A program made the translations under genes and the position numbers. Under the pieces are notes generated by a model. It was given only the letters and a program-made list of their open reading frames with translations, did no database searches and was not told where the DNA came from. This document shows, one piece after another, positions 55,569 through 64,000 of a stretch of DNA of 64,000 nt. Positions within the stretch are counted from its first letter, which is position 1. The number at the start of each line of letters is the position of its first letter. Source of the stretch: Bathymodiolus thermophilus thioautotrophic gill symbiont (GTDB lineage Bacteria; Pseudomonadota; Gammaproteobacteria; PS1; Pseudothioglobaceae); the NCBI RefSeq assembly GCF_003711265.1, contig NZ_CP024634.1:2604001-2668000 (forward strand), read 5' to 3'.

Positions 55569-56146
55569 AATAAAGTTAAGTCTTTTTGTATATTATTTCT
55601 ATGTGCATAAACGACCAGTATACTAGAAATAACGATGGCGTAAGTAATAGGTGGAGATTGAAAATCTCGGATAATGATTATTAGCAATAATAAAATAACG
55701 CTCAGTATCCAAGACAAAGTAAATCGCCGTGTTATTAAAAACAACAACCCACTCACAAGCGCTATAAAGACAACAACATAGATATCAACCATTAAAAATG
55801 CACCCAACGCTGTTGCAATACCTTTGCCGCCATGAAAGTTTAGATAAAATGGCCATATATGTCCAGCAATAACCGCAATAACCATAAGGGAGATAATCGT
55901 ATCACTTTGGTTTAACATCCGAGCAATTGACAACGCCAACACCGCTTTTAAACAATCGCCAAGCAGCGTTATGGCAAAACCAGGTTTGCCCATTAAACGA
56001 CCCACATTTGTTGCCCCTATGCCACCACTACCGTGGTTACGAACATCTTGTTGCATTTTCCACCAAATCAAATGATAGCCAGTTGCAAAACTTCCCATAC
56101 AATAGGCAAATACAACCAACAAAGTGCCAACTGTCAAATCAAGCAT
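55565..56146 (-). CDS. PlsY-like glycerol-3-phosphate acyltransferase
   Basis: 193 residues, about six membrane segments, start at 56146 with GGGAAGG upstream. PlsY-type motifs: HGSGGIGATNVGRLMGKPG (usually GSGNPGATNV) and GHIWPFYLNFHGGKGIATALG. The first motif differs from ordinary PlsY (Gly-Ile for Asn-Pro), so this may be a specialised paralogue working with the fused enzyme downstream. Confidence 0.82.
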   Translation of the reverse strand: MLDLTVGTLLVVFAYCMGSFATGYHLIWWKMQQDVRNHGSGGIGATNVGRLMGKPGFAITLLGDCLKAVLALSIARMLNQSDTIISLMVIAVIAGHIWPFYLNFHGGKGIATALGAFLMVDIYVVVFIALVSGLLFLITRRFTLSWILSVILLLLIIIIRDFQSPPITYAIVISSILVVYAHRNNIQKDLTLL

Positions 56147-56452
56147 AACACCTTCCCCTCGTTTTTTCACTTCTTAACACAGAGAAAATCCGCAAACTTA
56201 AGGTAGCAATAATGCGCTTAATTAAGTGAACGCCTAAAAAATGCAATACTTGTGTGTCAAAATACGCCAAAACTTGAGCAAGAATACGCCTGACCAATAA
56301 AAACCAATAAGGCTTTACGCCATTAGATTGGCTTTTAAGGTTAAATAAAATAATTGAAATAATCAGTATTTGCATTTTCTATTTTTGGGTTAGCGTATAA
56401 AGTAATAAGAAACACCTTGAGCATTTTAACTACCAAGTTAATCTTAAATTTT
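56147..56452. other. Spacer upstream of the PlsY-like gene
   Basis: A 78-codon minus-strand frame (56139-56375) runs through this region. It opens MQILIISIILFNL and is hydrophobic and basic, but it has no homology I recognise and overlaps the PlsY-like start. It may be a small leader gene or chance. Nothing else is seen. Confidence 0.3.
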
Positions 56453-56633
56453 AGGCCTTTGCATATAATATAAATAATCATCAAAATCCACTATTCGCCC
56501 ACTTGGCAATTTTTTAAACCCAGTCTTAACTTTGCTAGGACAAGGTTTAATGAAATCACCGATTTGGTTAGCGCTCTTTATAGGAGGGCAAAAATTGAAT
56601 TTTGCCAATCACCCATATTTATGCAAAGGCCTC
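56453..56633. mobile_element. Variant GAGACC element, 181 bp
   Basis: Ends AGGCCTTTGCATATAATATA and CATATTTATGCAAAGGCCTC; the third and fourth end bases are GC rather than AC on both sides, a matched change. Internal CCCACTTGGCAATTTTTTAA and GATTAGC-type segments are present. No target duplication is evident. Confidence 0.75.
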
Positions 56634-56675
56634 ATCCATGTCGTTCTTAATTTAACAAATCTCAAAAAAATAAAA

Positions 56676-56915
56676 CTAGTCGAAAAATCCATCCATATGT
56701 AACTCGGTAAGATCGCTAAAGCCACCAATATGTTTATCATCAATCACAATTTGCGGCACCATTCTAGCGCCATTAGTAACCTTTGAAAACTCTGTCATCA
56801 GCACCCGGTCTTCATCAATCATTTTTTGCTCAAAAGGTAGTTTCCATTTATCCAACAAGGTTTTGGTTTTAACGCAAATTGGGCAAGTGTTAGTAGAATA
56901 AACGGTTATTTTCAC
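56676..56915 (-). CDS. Glutaredoxin
   Basis: 79 residues, GrxC-like. Redox site [16 protein letters not shown], cis-Pro [11 protein letters not shown], and GGFSDLTEL for glutathione binding. Overlaps the leuB stop by 4 bases. Confidence 0.92.
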   Translation of the reverse strand: MKITVYSTNTCPICVKTKTLLDKWKLPFEQKMIDEDRVLMTEFSKVTNGARMVPQIVIDDKHIGGFSDLTELHMDGFFD

Positions 56916-57982
56916 GCCAATGCCTCCACGACCAAATCACCCATTTTGCTTGTGCCAACAACGCTACTACCTTTACTGGCAATGTCTTGCGTGCGATAAC
57001 CTTGGTCTAACACCGTAATAACTGCCGCTTCGATTTTTTCAGCCAAGTCTGCTTGATTAAGCGAATAACGCAACATCATTGCCACTGATAAAATAGTTGC
57101 TAAAGGATTGGCAATATCTTTGCCTGCAATATCAGGTGCTGACCCATGAATAGGTTCGTACATACCAAAACCATTGCCATTCAGTGAAGCCGATGGCAAC
57201 ATACCAATTGAACCGGTAAGCATTGCTGCACAATCAGACAACACATCGCCAAACAAATTACTGGTAACCATAACATCAAATTGCTTGGGATCTTTAACGA
57301 GTTGCATGGCCGCATTATCTACATACATGTGCGATAATTCTACGGTTGGATAATCTTTTGCCACATCCTCCATCACCTCACGCCACAACTCACACACCTC
57401 TAATACATTCGCCTTATCTACCGAACAAACACGCCCCTGACGAAGTTGTGCAATTTTGAACGCTGAATGCCCAATGCGCCTAATTTCTGACTCATGATAA
57501 GTGGCTGTATTAAAGCCATATTTCTGCCCATCACGCACTTCAATCCCGCGCGGTTGTCCAAAATAAATACCTGCCACTAACTCACGCACAATCATTAAAT
57601 CCAGTCCAGACACCACTTCTTCTTTAAGGGTTGAAGCGCCAGCAAGTTGCGGATATAAAATCGCAGGACGCAAATTAGAAAACAAATCCATCTCAGTACG
57701 CAAACCCAATAAGCCTCGCTCTGGTCTCAAATCTCGCTCTAATTTCTCCCATTGATAACCGCCCACAGCACCTAACAAAATACTATCACATTCTTTAGCA
57801 GCGTCTAATGTTACTTGTGGCAAAGGCGAACCCGTCTCATCATAAGCTGTTCCGCCAATCAAGCCATGCACCAATTCCATATCTAGTGCATCATTTTTGT
57901 TTAAAAAATCAATGACTTTTAACGCTTGCTTGACAATCTCTTGCCCGATACCATCTCCTGGCAATATAAGTATTTTTGACAT
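56912..57982 (-). CDS. leuB: 3-isopropylmalate dehydrogenase
   Basis: Leucine synthesis. 356 residues with [47 protein letters not shown] and [13 protein letters not shown]. The ATG shares one base with the rubredoxin stop (TAATG). leuA, leuC and leuD are not in the window. Confidence 0.97.
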   Translation of the reverse strand: MSKILILPGDGIGQEIVKQALKVIDFLNKNDALDMELVHGLIGGTAYDETGSPLPQVTLDAAKECDSILLGAVGGYQWEKLERDLRPERGLLGLRTEMDLFSNLRPAILYPQLAGASTLKEEVVSGLDLMIVRELVAGIYFGQPRGIEVRDGQKYGFNTATYHESEIRRIGHSAFKIAQLRQGRVCSVDKANVLEVCELWREVMEDVAKDYPTVELSHMYVDNAAMQLVKDPKQFDVMVTSNLFGDVLSDCAAMLTGSIGMLPSASLNGNGFGMYEPIHGSAPDIAGKDIANPLATILSVAMMLRYSLNQADLAEKIEAAVITVLDQGYRTQDIASKGSSVVGTSKMGDLVVEALA

Positions 57983-58146
57983 TAAATTTCTATCATATCA
58001 AATTGATCCTTACTAACGCCACAATCAGGACAAACCCAATCCGAAGGCACATCTTCCCATTTTGTACCGGGTGCAATACCTTCTTTTGATGAGCCTGTTG
58101 CCTCATCATAAATCCAACCACAAACCATACATTTGTATTTTTTCAT
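57982..58146 (-). CDS. Rubredoxin
   Basis: 54 residues: [18 protein letters not shown], then [18 protein letters not shown]. Two CxxCG iron ligand pairs are present. Carries single electrons in the cytoplasm. The ribosome site GGAGG is clear. It is translationally linked to leuB. Confidence 0.95.
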   Translation of the reverse strand: MKKYKCMVCGWIYDEATGSSKEGIAPGTKWEDVPSDWVCPDCGVSKDQFDMIEI

Positions 58147-58323
58147 TATAAACCTCCAATTTTTAAATTATTATTATCTTAAAGTTCCTACAATTGACAA
58201 AACAGTGATTTAAGCGCATAAAAACAACACATTCTACCTATTCAAATATGAAGAAAGTAGTGGTTGAAACCAGCAATTAAATAAAAGATGTTGTCTTTAT
58301 AGGTTTACCAAGTGATGCGTTAA

Positions 58324-58674
58324 CTACAAAGATTTTGCATTGGGATAGGGAGGATATTGTTTAATTGTACATTCACTTGGAATCCTTTCAGAATGAGGGT
58401 GGTTAAAAATTTCTGTACTAGCAATACAATTGTTATAGAATGCTGCATTAAAATTTGCTCCCACCTTGAGACAAGCTTCTTCGCTCTCATGAGCTGAAAT
58501 AATTTTGTCTTCGGTTGATAGCCATAACACATCCTTCCATTCGGGATTCATACAACAAGCGTATGATGGAGCATTAGGGCAATCAGCCACTTGTACAAAT
58601 TTACTATCAGCATAAGAATGACTGGAAATTGACATAACCAGTAAACCAAAAATAAAAGTAAAAAAGTTTTTCAT
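58324..58674 (-). CDS. Secreted cysteine-rich protein of unknown function
   Basis: 116 residues from MKNFFTFIFGLLVMS with a cleavable signal peptide (cut after HSYA). The mature part has six cysteines (DCPNAPSYACCMN, ACLKV, NNCIAS, ECTIKQ), which would form disulfides in the periplasm. No family recognised. Shine-Dalgarno GGAGAAA. It follows the peroxiredoxin gene on the same strand. Confidence 0.65.
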   Translation of the reverse strand: MKNFFTFIFGLLVMSISSHSYADSKFVQVADCPNAPSYACCMNPEWKDVLWLSTEDKIISAHESEEACLKVGANFNAAFYNNCIASTEIFNHPHSERIPSECTIKQYPPYPNAKSL

Positions 58675-58707
58675 TTTATTTCTCCAAATGTTAGAAAATA
58701 TTATCAA

Positions 58708-59307
58708 TTACAAATTATCTGCATTTTTAGCCAAATACTCAGCCACACCTTCAGGCGTGTCTTTCATACCTTCATCACCTTTGTTCCAACCCGCTGGACA
58801 CACTTCACCGTGTGTGGTGTGGAAATCAAGAGCATCAACCATACGCAACATTTCATCCACATCTCGACCCAAAGGCAAATCATTGACCACTTGATGGCGA
58901 ACCACAAAATCTTCGTCAATTAAGAACGAAGCACGCAATGCAATACCTGCAGGGTGGACAATGCCATAGGCTTCCATAATTGAATGATTAACATCAGCAA
59001 CCAATGGAAAGTCAATCTTACCTAAGCCACCATCTTTAGGCTCAGTGTTACGCCATGCGTTGTGCGTGAATTGTGAATCGACTGATACGCCAACCACTTC
59101 AACACCTTTTTCTGCAAATTGCGCTATACGATGATGATGTGCCAAAATCTCTGATGGGCAGACAAAAGTAAAATCTAACGGATAAAAGAACACGCAAATT
59201 TTCTTGCCTTTAAGGCTAGAAAGCGTGAAATTATCTACGATTGAACCATCTGCTAATACTGCCGCAGAAGTGAAATCTGGTGCTGGTTGTGTTACTAAAA
59301 CGCTCAT
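58708..59307 (-). CDS. Typical 2-Cys peroxiredoxin (AhpC/Prx type)
   Basis: 199 residues. Peroxidatic cysteine in DFTFVCPSEILA, resolving cysteine in HGEVCPAGW, and the C-terminal YLAKN helix. Reduces hydrogen peroxide and organic peroxides. ATG 59307 with GGAGAAG. Confidence 0.93.
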   Translation of the reverse strand: MSVLVTQPAPDFTSAAVLADGSIVDNFTLSSLKGKKICVFFYPLDFTFVCPSEILAHHHRIAQFAEKGVEVVGVSVDSQFTHNAWRNTEPKDGGLGKIDFPLVADVNHSIMEAYGIVHPAGIALRASFLIDEDFVVRHQVVNDLPLGRDVDEMLRMVDALDFHTTHGEVCPAGWNKGDEGMKDTPEGVAEYLAKNADNL

Positions 59308-59407
59308 ATTCTTCTCCAAGATATAATAATAAAAAAAGGATAATTATACAACCATAACGCCTTTAAATTCCATAAAAAATGCAAGCAAATACCGTAAAAT
59401 AATAATC

Positions 59408-60796
59408 ATGCTAAAAATATACAACACACTCAGTAAACAAAAAGAAGATTTTCATCCCATTAATCCAGAAAAAGTAGGGATGTATGTTTGCGGTATGACG
59501 GTTTATGATTATTGCCACATGGGTCATGCACGAGTGCTGGTTATGTTTGATGTCATTACCCGCCATCTTAGGCGACATTACCCCACTGTTGAATATGTGC
59601 GCAATATTACCGATATTGACGACAAAATTATCCAGCGTGCCATTGAAAATGAAGAGGATATTTACACATTAACCAACCGTTTTATTGAAGCGATGCACGA
59701 AGATGAACGCGCACTCGGCATCTTGCCACCTGATATTGAGCCACGCGCCACTGATGCGATTGATCAAATGTTTTATATGATTGAATCTTTGATTAAAAAA
59801 GGCATTGCTTATCAAGGTAAAAGTGGCGATGTCTATTATTCAGTGCGTAAATTTAAAGGTTATGGCAAACTGAGTGGTAAAAATCTTGATGAACTTGAGG
59901 CAGGCGCTAGAGTTGATGTGGAAACAGACAAAAAAGACCCTTTGGATTTTGTGCTTTGGAAAATGGCAAAACCAAACGAACCAAGTTGGACATCGCCTTG
60001 GGGCAAAGGTCGCCCTGGTTGGCATATTGAATGTTCAGCCATGTCATGCACGCACCTTGGTAAACATTTTGATATTCACGGTGGCGGTATGGATTTAGCA
60101 TTCCCCCATCACGAAAATGAGATTGCACAATCTGAGGGGGCTAACGACTGCACTTTTGTTAATACTTGGATGCATGTGGGGTTTGTCAATATCAATGATG
60201 AAAAAATGAGTAAATCGCTCAATAATTTTTTCACCATTCGTGGCGTATTGGAAAATTATGATGGCGAATCCTTGCGTTACTTTATTATGAGTTCACATTA
60301 CCGCTCTCCACTGAATTTTTCAAACGAAAATTTAGACCTTGCCAAAACCGCCTTAACCCGACTATATACGGCAATGCGTGGACTGCAAGCCTCAGAATCG
60401 GCAATGACAGAAATCTCACAACGCTTTGATTTTGAAACACGAGTAATCGCAGCCTTAGATGATGACTTTAACACTCCAATTGCGCTCAGTGTCTTATTTG
60501 AATTAGCCAAAACTGCAAATGCCGAGCGTGAAAAAGACCGAGATCAAGCAAATGCCTTAGGTCAATTATTAAAAAAACTCGGTGGCTACCTCGGTATTTT
60601 GCAAATGAATGCAGAAGAATTTCTCAAACAAGGCGTGTCGTTATCCGACAAAGAAATTGATCAAAAAATTGAACAACGAAATGCAGCCCGAGCCAATAAA
60701 GATTTTGCCACATCCGATCAAATTAGAGATCAATTGGCTGAATTGGGCATTATTTTAGAAGACAGCGCAGGCGTAACGACATGGCGCAGAAAATAA
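59408..60796 (+). CDS. cysS: Cysteinyl-tRNA synthetase
   Basis: 462 residues. Zinc and HIGH region [38 protein letters not shown] and KMSKSLNNF are intact. Overlaps the following HAD gene by 16 bases. Confidence 0.97.
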   Translation: MLKIYNTLSKQKEDFHPINPEKVGMYVCGMTVYDYCHMGHARVLVMFDVITRHLRRHYPTVEYVRNITDIDDKIIQRAIENEEDIYTLTNRFIEAMHEDERALGILPPDIEPRATDAIDQMFYMIESLIKKGIAYQGKSGDVYYSVRKFKGYGKLSGKNLDELEAGARVDVETDKKDPLDFVLWKMAKPNEPSWTSPWGKGRPGWHIECSAMSCTHLGKHFDIHGGGMDLAFPHHENEIAQSEGANDCTFVNTWMHVGFVNINDEKMSKSLNNFFTIRGVLENYDGESLRYFIMSSHYRSPLNFSNENLDLAKTALTRLYTAMRGLQASESAMTEISQRFDFETRVIAALDDDFNTPIALSVLFELAKTANAEREKDRDQANALGQLLKKLGGYLGILQMNAEEFLKQGVSLSDKEIDQKIEQRNAARANKDFATSDQIRDQLAELGIILEDSAGVTTWRRK

Positions 60797-61482
60797 AACC
60801 AAAAAACTCAGATTCTGAGCCAATCAATTGGTCAAATATTGACACTATTCTACTGGATATGGACGGCACACTGCTAGATTTAAACTTTGATTTACATTTT
60901 TGGATGGAATACATACCCTTGGCTTTTGCCAATAAGCATAATTTAACGCATGATGAAGCCAAAGATAAACTTTTCCCTATTTTCAGAGCCGAAGAAGGAA
61001 AGTTACATTGGTATTGCCTAGATTATTGGCAAGAAAAATTACAACTTGACATCGCCAAGCTCAAAGAGGATGTTGCACATTTAATTCAAATCCATCCTTT
61101 TGTATTAGAATTCCTAACCCAAGCCAAAGTCCATAAAAAACGCATTTATTTGGTTACCAACGCCCACAGAAAAACCATTCAACTGAAAATGCAGATAACC
61201 AATTTAGCCTCTTATTTTGATGACATTATCTCTTCTCATGATTACAATGTTGCCAAAGAAAAACAAGAATTTTGGCATAAATTAGAAAATGCCATTCAGT
61301 TTGATAAAACCAAAAGCATCTTCTTTGACGACTCACTATCCGTCCTCAAATCTGCCAAACAATACGGCATCGGTACCGTAGTCGCCATCAGCAAACCCAG
61401 CTCCAAAGTGGAGACTAAACAAATTGAAGGTTTTATTAATATTGAAACTTTTGAACGCGCACTCATCAATTTAAAGCATTAA
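60781..61482 (+). CDS. HAD-family nucleotidase YrfG-like (GMP/IMP nucleotidase)
   Basis: 233 residues. HAD motifs [28 protein letters not shown]. The ENWxEY-like cap opening ([12 protein letters not shown]) fits YrfG, which dephosphorylates purine monophosphates. Start inside cysS. The metallophosphoesterase gene follows after four bases. Confidence 0.85.
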   Translation: MAQKIKPKNSDSEPINWSNIDTILLDMDGTLLDLNFDLHFWMEYIPLAFANKHNLTHDEAKDKLFPIFRAEEGKLHWYCLDYWQEKLQLDIAKLKEDVAHLIQIHPFVLEFLTQAKVHKKRIYLVTNAHRKTIQLKMQITNLASYFDDIISSHDYNVAKEKQEFWHKLENAIQFDKTKSIFFDDSLSVLKSAKQYGIGTVVAISKPSSKVETKQIEGFINIETFERALINLKH

Positions 61483-61486
61483 TAAA

Positions 61487-61960
61487 ATGAAAATCGGCAT
61501 CCTCTCAGACTCTCACGGCTGGATTCACCCTGAAATTATCAGTTTAATGAACAGTTGTGATCAAATAATCCATGCTGGCGATATTATAGAGCAACAAACC
61601 TTAGAAGTGTTTACCACCCCTCTAACCGCAGTAAGAGGCAATAATGACGCACACCTTAAGTTTGCCGATATTGAAACATTTGAACTGTTTGGCAACCTAT
61701 TGGCGGTGGAGCACGGACACGAACATGGATGGAAAACGCCATCACATGACTCCTTACGAAAAGCCCATGCCAATGCAAAAATGGTCATTTATGGCCACAC
61801 ACACAAACAAGTGATTGACAAAACTGCCACACCTTGGATCGTTAATCCTGGTGCATCAGGTGCGGTGCGCAATGGTGGCAGTTCCAAATGTTTAATTCTC
61901 ACGATTGATGAACTGCAAAAATGGGAAATTACCGCTCATCACTTTGCCAATAATGACTAA
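61487..61960 (+). CDS. Metallophosphoesterase, YfcE/MJ0936 type
   Basis: 157 residues. Metal-binding motifs ILSDSHG, IIHAGDI, VRGNNDAH, HGHEHG and YGHTHK, followed by NPGASGAVR. A small cytosolic phosphodiesterase; substrate unknown. Probably co-transcribed with cysS and the HAD gene. Confidence 0.9.
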   Translation: MKIGILSDSHGWIHPEIISLMNSCDQIIHAGDIIEQQTLEVFTTPLTAVRGNNDAHLKFADIETFELFGNLLAVEHGHEHGWKTPSHDSLRKAHANAKMVIYGHTHKQVIDKTATPWIVNPGASGAVRNGGSSKCLILTIDELQKWEITAHHFANND

Positions 61961-61963
61961 GTA

Positions 61964-62265
61964 GTGAATATAACAATCCAGCCTAGCAAGTCAAAACAAG
62001 CTGCAGAAATAACAACATTGTTGCGACAATCAATTACCGAACTGTGTGCCCCAGATTATAGCAACAACAAAGCCTTTTTGGGCAACTGGTTAGAGAATAA
62101 AACAAAAACAAACATTGCAAAATAGATTAAAAATAACGACACTTGTGCAATCTCTGCTTTTCTTGAAGACAAAATAGTCGGTTTCGCTTGATTTACAATT
62201 GATGGGAAAATATTACTTCTTTATGTGTTGCCGATATTCAAAGGCAAATATATTGGCAAATCCTT
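61964..62265 (+). pseudogene. Broken GNAT acetyltransferase
   Basis: From GTG 61964 the frame reads like a GNAT enzyme (QSITELCAPDY, FLGNWLENKTKTN, then FLEDKIVGFA and LYVLPIFKGKYIGKS, the acetyl-CoA loop region). It is interrupted by TAG at about 62123 and TGA at about 62189. It ends where a solo repeat end begins, so the C terminus is missing. Confidence 0.75.
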
Positions 62266-62287
62266 GTATCTTTATGCAAAGGTTTCA
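62266..62287. mobile_element. Solo right end of the GAGACC element truncating a pseudogene
   Basis: ATCTTTATGCAAAGGTTTC matches the right end CATATTTATGCAAAGGTCTC with changes. It abuts the last readable codons of the broken acetyltransferase. Confidence 0.5.
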
Positions 62288-62313
62288 TTATAACGCTAAA
62301 GCCTGATTTATTT

Positions 62314-63753
62314 TTAGTGTGCCGTGCAAACCATACAAGGATCAAATGATCTAACAATATGCTCTACTTTAACTGATTGACTACTAGGGGCATTGGTTCC
62401 AATTAATGCTTGCTCCAAAGCGCCTTTTTGTTTTTTATCATCCATTGGGGAGAAATTCCAAGTAGTAGGAGCAATGATTTGATAATTACTAATTTTGCCA
62501 TCTTTGACTTCCATCCAATGACCTAAACTACCTCTGGCAGCCTCTATCAACCCTTCTGATTGAAAATTCTTAGGTAACTCTAAGGCTTGATAAAAAGGGT
62601 TACCTATTTCAAATTCATCCGCCCACTGTTCAAGCAATAGTGCAATTCTTGCAACTTCTATCATTCTCGCAATAACTCGATTGGCAACATTTGACTTGGT
62701 GTGGTGATTTAAATCAACTATTAATGGCTGTTGATCAATCACTTGTCGAGCAAAAGCACCCACTTCAATCACTTTTCCATCTAACCTCGGTGCCTTGCAC
62801 CAACTATAGGCTTCATCGGGTAATGCAGTTGGCATCTCTGTCGTATTTTTCAAAGGATGTTTGCCACTACAGGTGTTGTTTAAATAACTATATTGGGTAT
62901 GCTCTTTAATTTTATCAGCATCTAATGGTTGTAATTTTCCTTGATGAAAAATGCCTGATGCAAAAGCGGTTGCTTCAGCCGATTGGTAATTTCCATAACT
63001 CATCAGGGTTAAATCCACACTGCCTAAATCCTCCAATTCATTGACTTCAATTAACTGAATAAATTGTGCAAAATCAGAGGCATTGTCATTAGCCCAATCT
63101 AGCAATTCTGCTCTGGTTTGCTTCTCTAAGAGTGTATGCAATGAGCCACCAAAAACACTTTCTTCTAAAAATAGTTTAAACTGACGAATTGTGTTTTTCA
63201 ATTCAATTTGTTCATATTTGTCAATCGCCTTACTGCTACCACCCGGCTGAATACTAAGCGTATGAGGCCATTTCCCTGCTAGAAGTGCCACCACTTTTAA
63301 CAAGTCGGCCCTTGCTGGGAGTATGTCATTTAATGCTTTGCCTTTTCCTGCTTGAAAGCGGTTTTTAATAGTTGGATACCAAGGTTTAGATTGATATTCT
63401 GCTTTAGCAAAATCTGGCATAAAAAACAAATAAAAATGCGTTAAATGATCCAATATATTCTCTGTTGCTAAAACTAAGTTGGTGGCAATTCTACCATTGT
63501 GTGGCACTGTTTTTGACTGACTATTTTCTAAAGCATAAGCACAAGCAATAGATTGTGATACCGAACAAATACCGCAAATTCTAGGTGTATAAACCAAGGC
63601 ATCTAGCGGTGGCTTACCAAGCAAAATTTGCTCAAATCCTCTATACATAGGCGAAGTTACTTTAGCGTCTAATATCTGATTGGATTGTATGTCTAATTTA
63701 AGTTCTAAATCGCCTTCAACTCGATTAAAAGGCCCTACAATAATATCAGACAT
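62314..63753 (-). CDS. NiFe hydrogenase large subunit with sensor-type residues
   Basis: 479 residues from MSDIIVGPFNRVEGDLEL. Nickel ligands: RICGIC (Cys60, Cys63) and the terminal DPCMVCTAH. Unlike ordinary uptake enzymes it has Asp15 (RVEGD, not RVEGH), Gln67 after the first CxxC (SVSQS, not a His), and it ends exactly at the final His with no cleavable extension. These are features of H2-sensing group 2 hydrogenases (HoxC/HupV). Overlaps the small subunit by 8 bases. A catalytic uptake role is not excluded. Confidence 0.9.
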   Translation of the reverse strand: MSDIIVGPFNRVEGDLELKLDIQSNQILDAKVTSPMYRGFEQILLGKPPLDALVYTPRICGICSVSQSIACAYALENSQSKTVPHNGRIATNLVLATENILDHLTHFYLFFMPDFAKAEYQSKPWYPTIKNRFQAGKGKALNDILPARADLLKVVALLAGKWPHTLSIQPGGSSKAIDKYEQIELKNTIRQFKLFLEESVFGGSLHTLLEKQTRAELLDWANDNASDFAQFIQLIEVNELEDLGSVDLTLMSYGNYQSAEATAFASGIFHQGKLQPLDADKIKEHTQYSYLNNTCSGKHPLKNTTEMPTALPDEAYSWCKAPRLDGKVIEVGAFARQVIDQQPLIVDLNHHTKSNVANRVIARMIEVARIALLLEQWADEFEIGNPFYQALELPKNFQSEGLIEAARGSLGHWMEVKDGKISNYQIIAPTTWNFSPMDDKKQKGALEQALIGTNAPSSQSVKVEHIVRSFDPCMVCTAH

Positions 63754-64000
63754 CGGTGCCTCCTTTATTTGGCGTGCCTGACTTATAAGAAACCACATCT
63801 GCAGTAGCGCCCTCTTTTAAACGCTTCGGTGTTGCTGCTTTTGCCAAAGTGGACAAGGCAATAAACCAAGCCTTGGGCATATCCAATGGCAAGCCAACAG
63901 GAATACCACCCAATTTAGGTGTTTTCATAAAAGATTGCCTAGGTTCTTCAAAATCAGGTGCCGTGCAGTTAATACAAGCAAATCCACCTGATGTACAAGA
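63746..64000 (-). CDS. NiFe hydrogenase small subunit (C-terminal part only)
   Basis: The last 84 residues, open to the window edge. SCTSGGFACINCTAPDF provides ligands of the medial/distal iron-sulfur clusters. The end has no membrane helix, so the enzyme would be soluble. Its stop overlaps the large-subunit ATG. Confidence 0.88.
   Translation of the reverse strand, partial: SCTSGGFACINCTAPDFEEPRQSFMKTPKLGGIPVGLPLDMPKAWFIALSTLAKAATPKRLKEGATADVVSYKSGTPNKGGTDV

Noticed and set aside
1-64000. CRISPR array
   Set aside because: Repeats present are dispersed palindromic elements, not short direct repeats with regular spacers; no cas genes are seen.

Overview
The window is an AT-rich gammaproteobacterial chromosome segment. 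Gene content points to a sulfur-oxidising SUP05/Thioglobus-type bacterium, possibly a mussel or clam symbiont. The pointers are a DsrS-like protein, a NiFe hydrogenase operon, an ArsP-type permease module, short housekeeping operons with overlapping genes, and many short mobile repeats. This placement is an inference from gene content; no 16S rRNA gene is present.

Layout. 1-6039: ftsH (partial), lptE-holA-proA, a Phd/PIN toxin-antitoxin pair pressed against tyrS. 6065-6409: tmRNA, followed by an accessory region up to 11.8 kb. That region holds a lipoprotein joining an RNase T2 to a class B acid phosphatase, two copies of one miniature inverted-repeat element, and a small cluster of integron-type attC sites with cassette-like genes (DUF4145, a zinc-motif protein, a metallo-beta-lactamase-fold protein). 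11.8-18.0 kb: rhlE, DUF1289, ibaG, phosphate transporter plus DUF47 partner, accA, tilS. 18.0-22.0 kb: an exported cytochrome c/cadherin-like protein with a C-terminal sorting tail, overlapped by a CPBP-type intramembrane protease, then a deoxyribosyltransferase-like protein. 22-39 kb: ybeY, priA, bioA, gph, proC, a YgfX-like gene, dsrS, nhaA, rsmE, pepP, trpD, orn, two unknown genes, ispE, tRNA-Gln, prs, rpoD, tRNA-Ile2. 38.9-40.4 kb: a cluster of RNA hairpins and a Panacea-type toxin-antitoxin pair. 40.5-43.5 kb: cysQ, nadC, lpxB, yhbY. 43.6-48.4 kb: a defence island (two methyltransferases, DUF262, HEPN, HNH nuclease, XRE regulator and small genes) grafted onto the end of lysA. 48.4-64 kb: lysA, lptM, aat, nudE, an arsR/permease/thioredoxin module, an MBL hydrolase, a GNAT-aminotransferase fusion with a PlsY-like protein, grx, leuB, rubredoxin, peroxiredoxin, cysS, two hydrolases, a broken acetyltransferase, and a NiFe hydrogenase with sensor-type active-site residues.

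Repeats tie the window together. A palindromic miniature element with ends GAGACCTTTGCATAAATAT occurs as about five near-full copies, longer variants, short deletion forms and solo ends. Two copies keep 5-bp target duplications. Copies sit mostly in front of genes or at operon ends, and one lies between an antitoxin and its toxin. No transposase gene is present.

The strongest candidates for new biology are the RNase T2-phosphatase fusion, the single-substrate sorting pair at 18.5-21.1 kb, the integrase-less attC cluster, the HEPN/DUF262/HNH island translationally overlapped with lysA, the GNAT-aminotransferase/PlsY-like pair, and the sensor-like hydrogenase.
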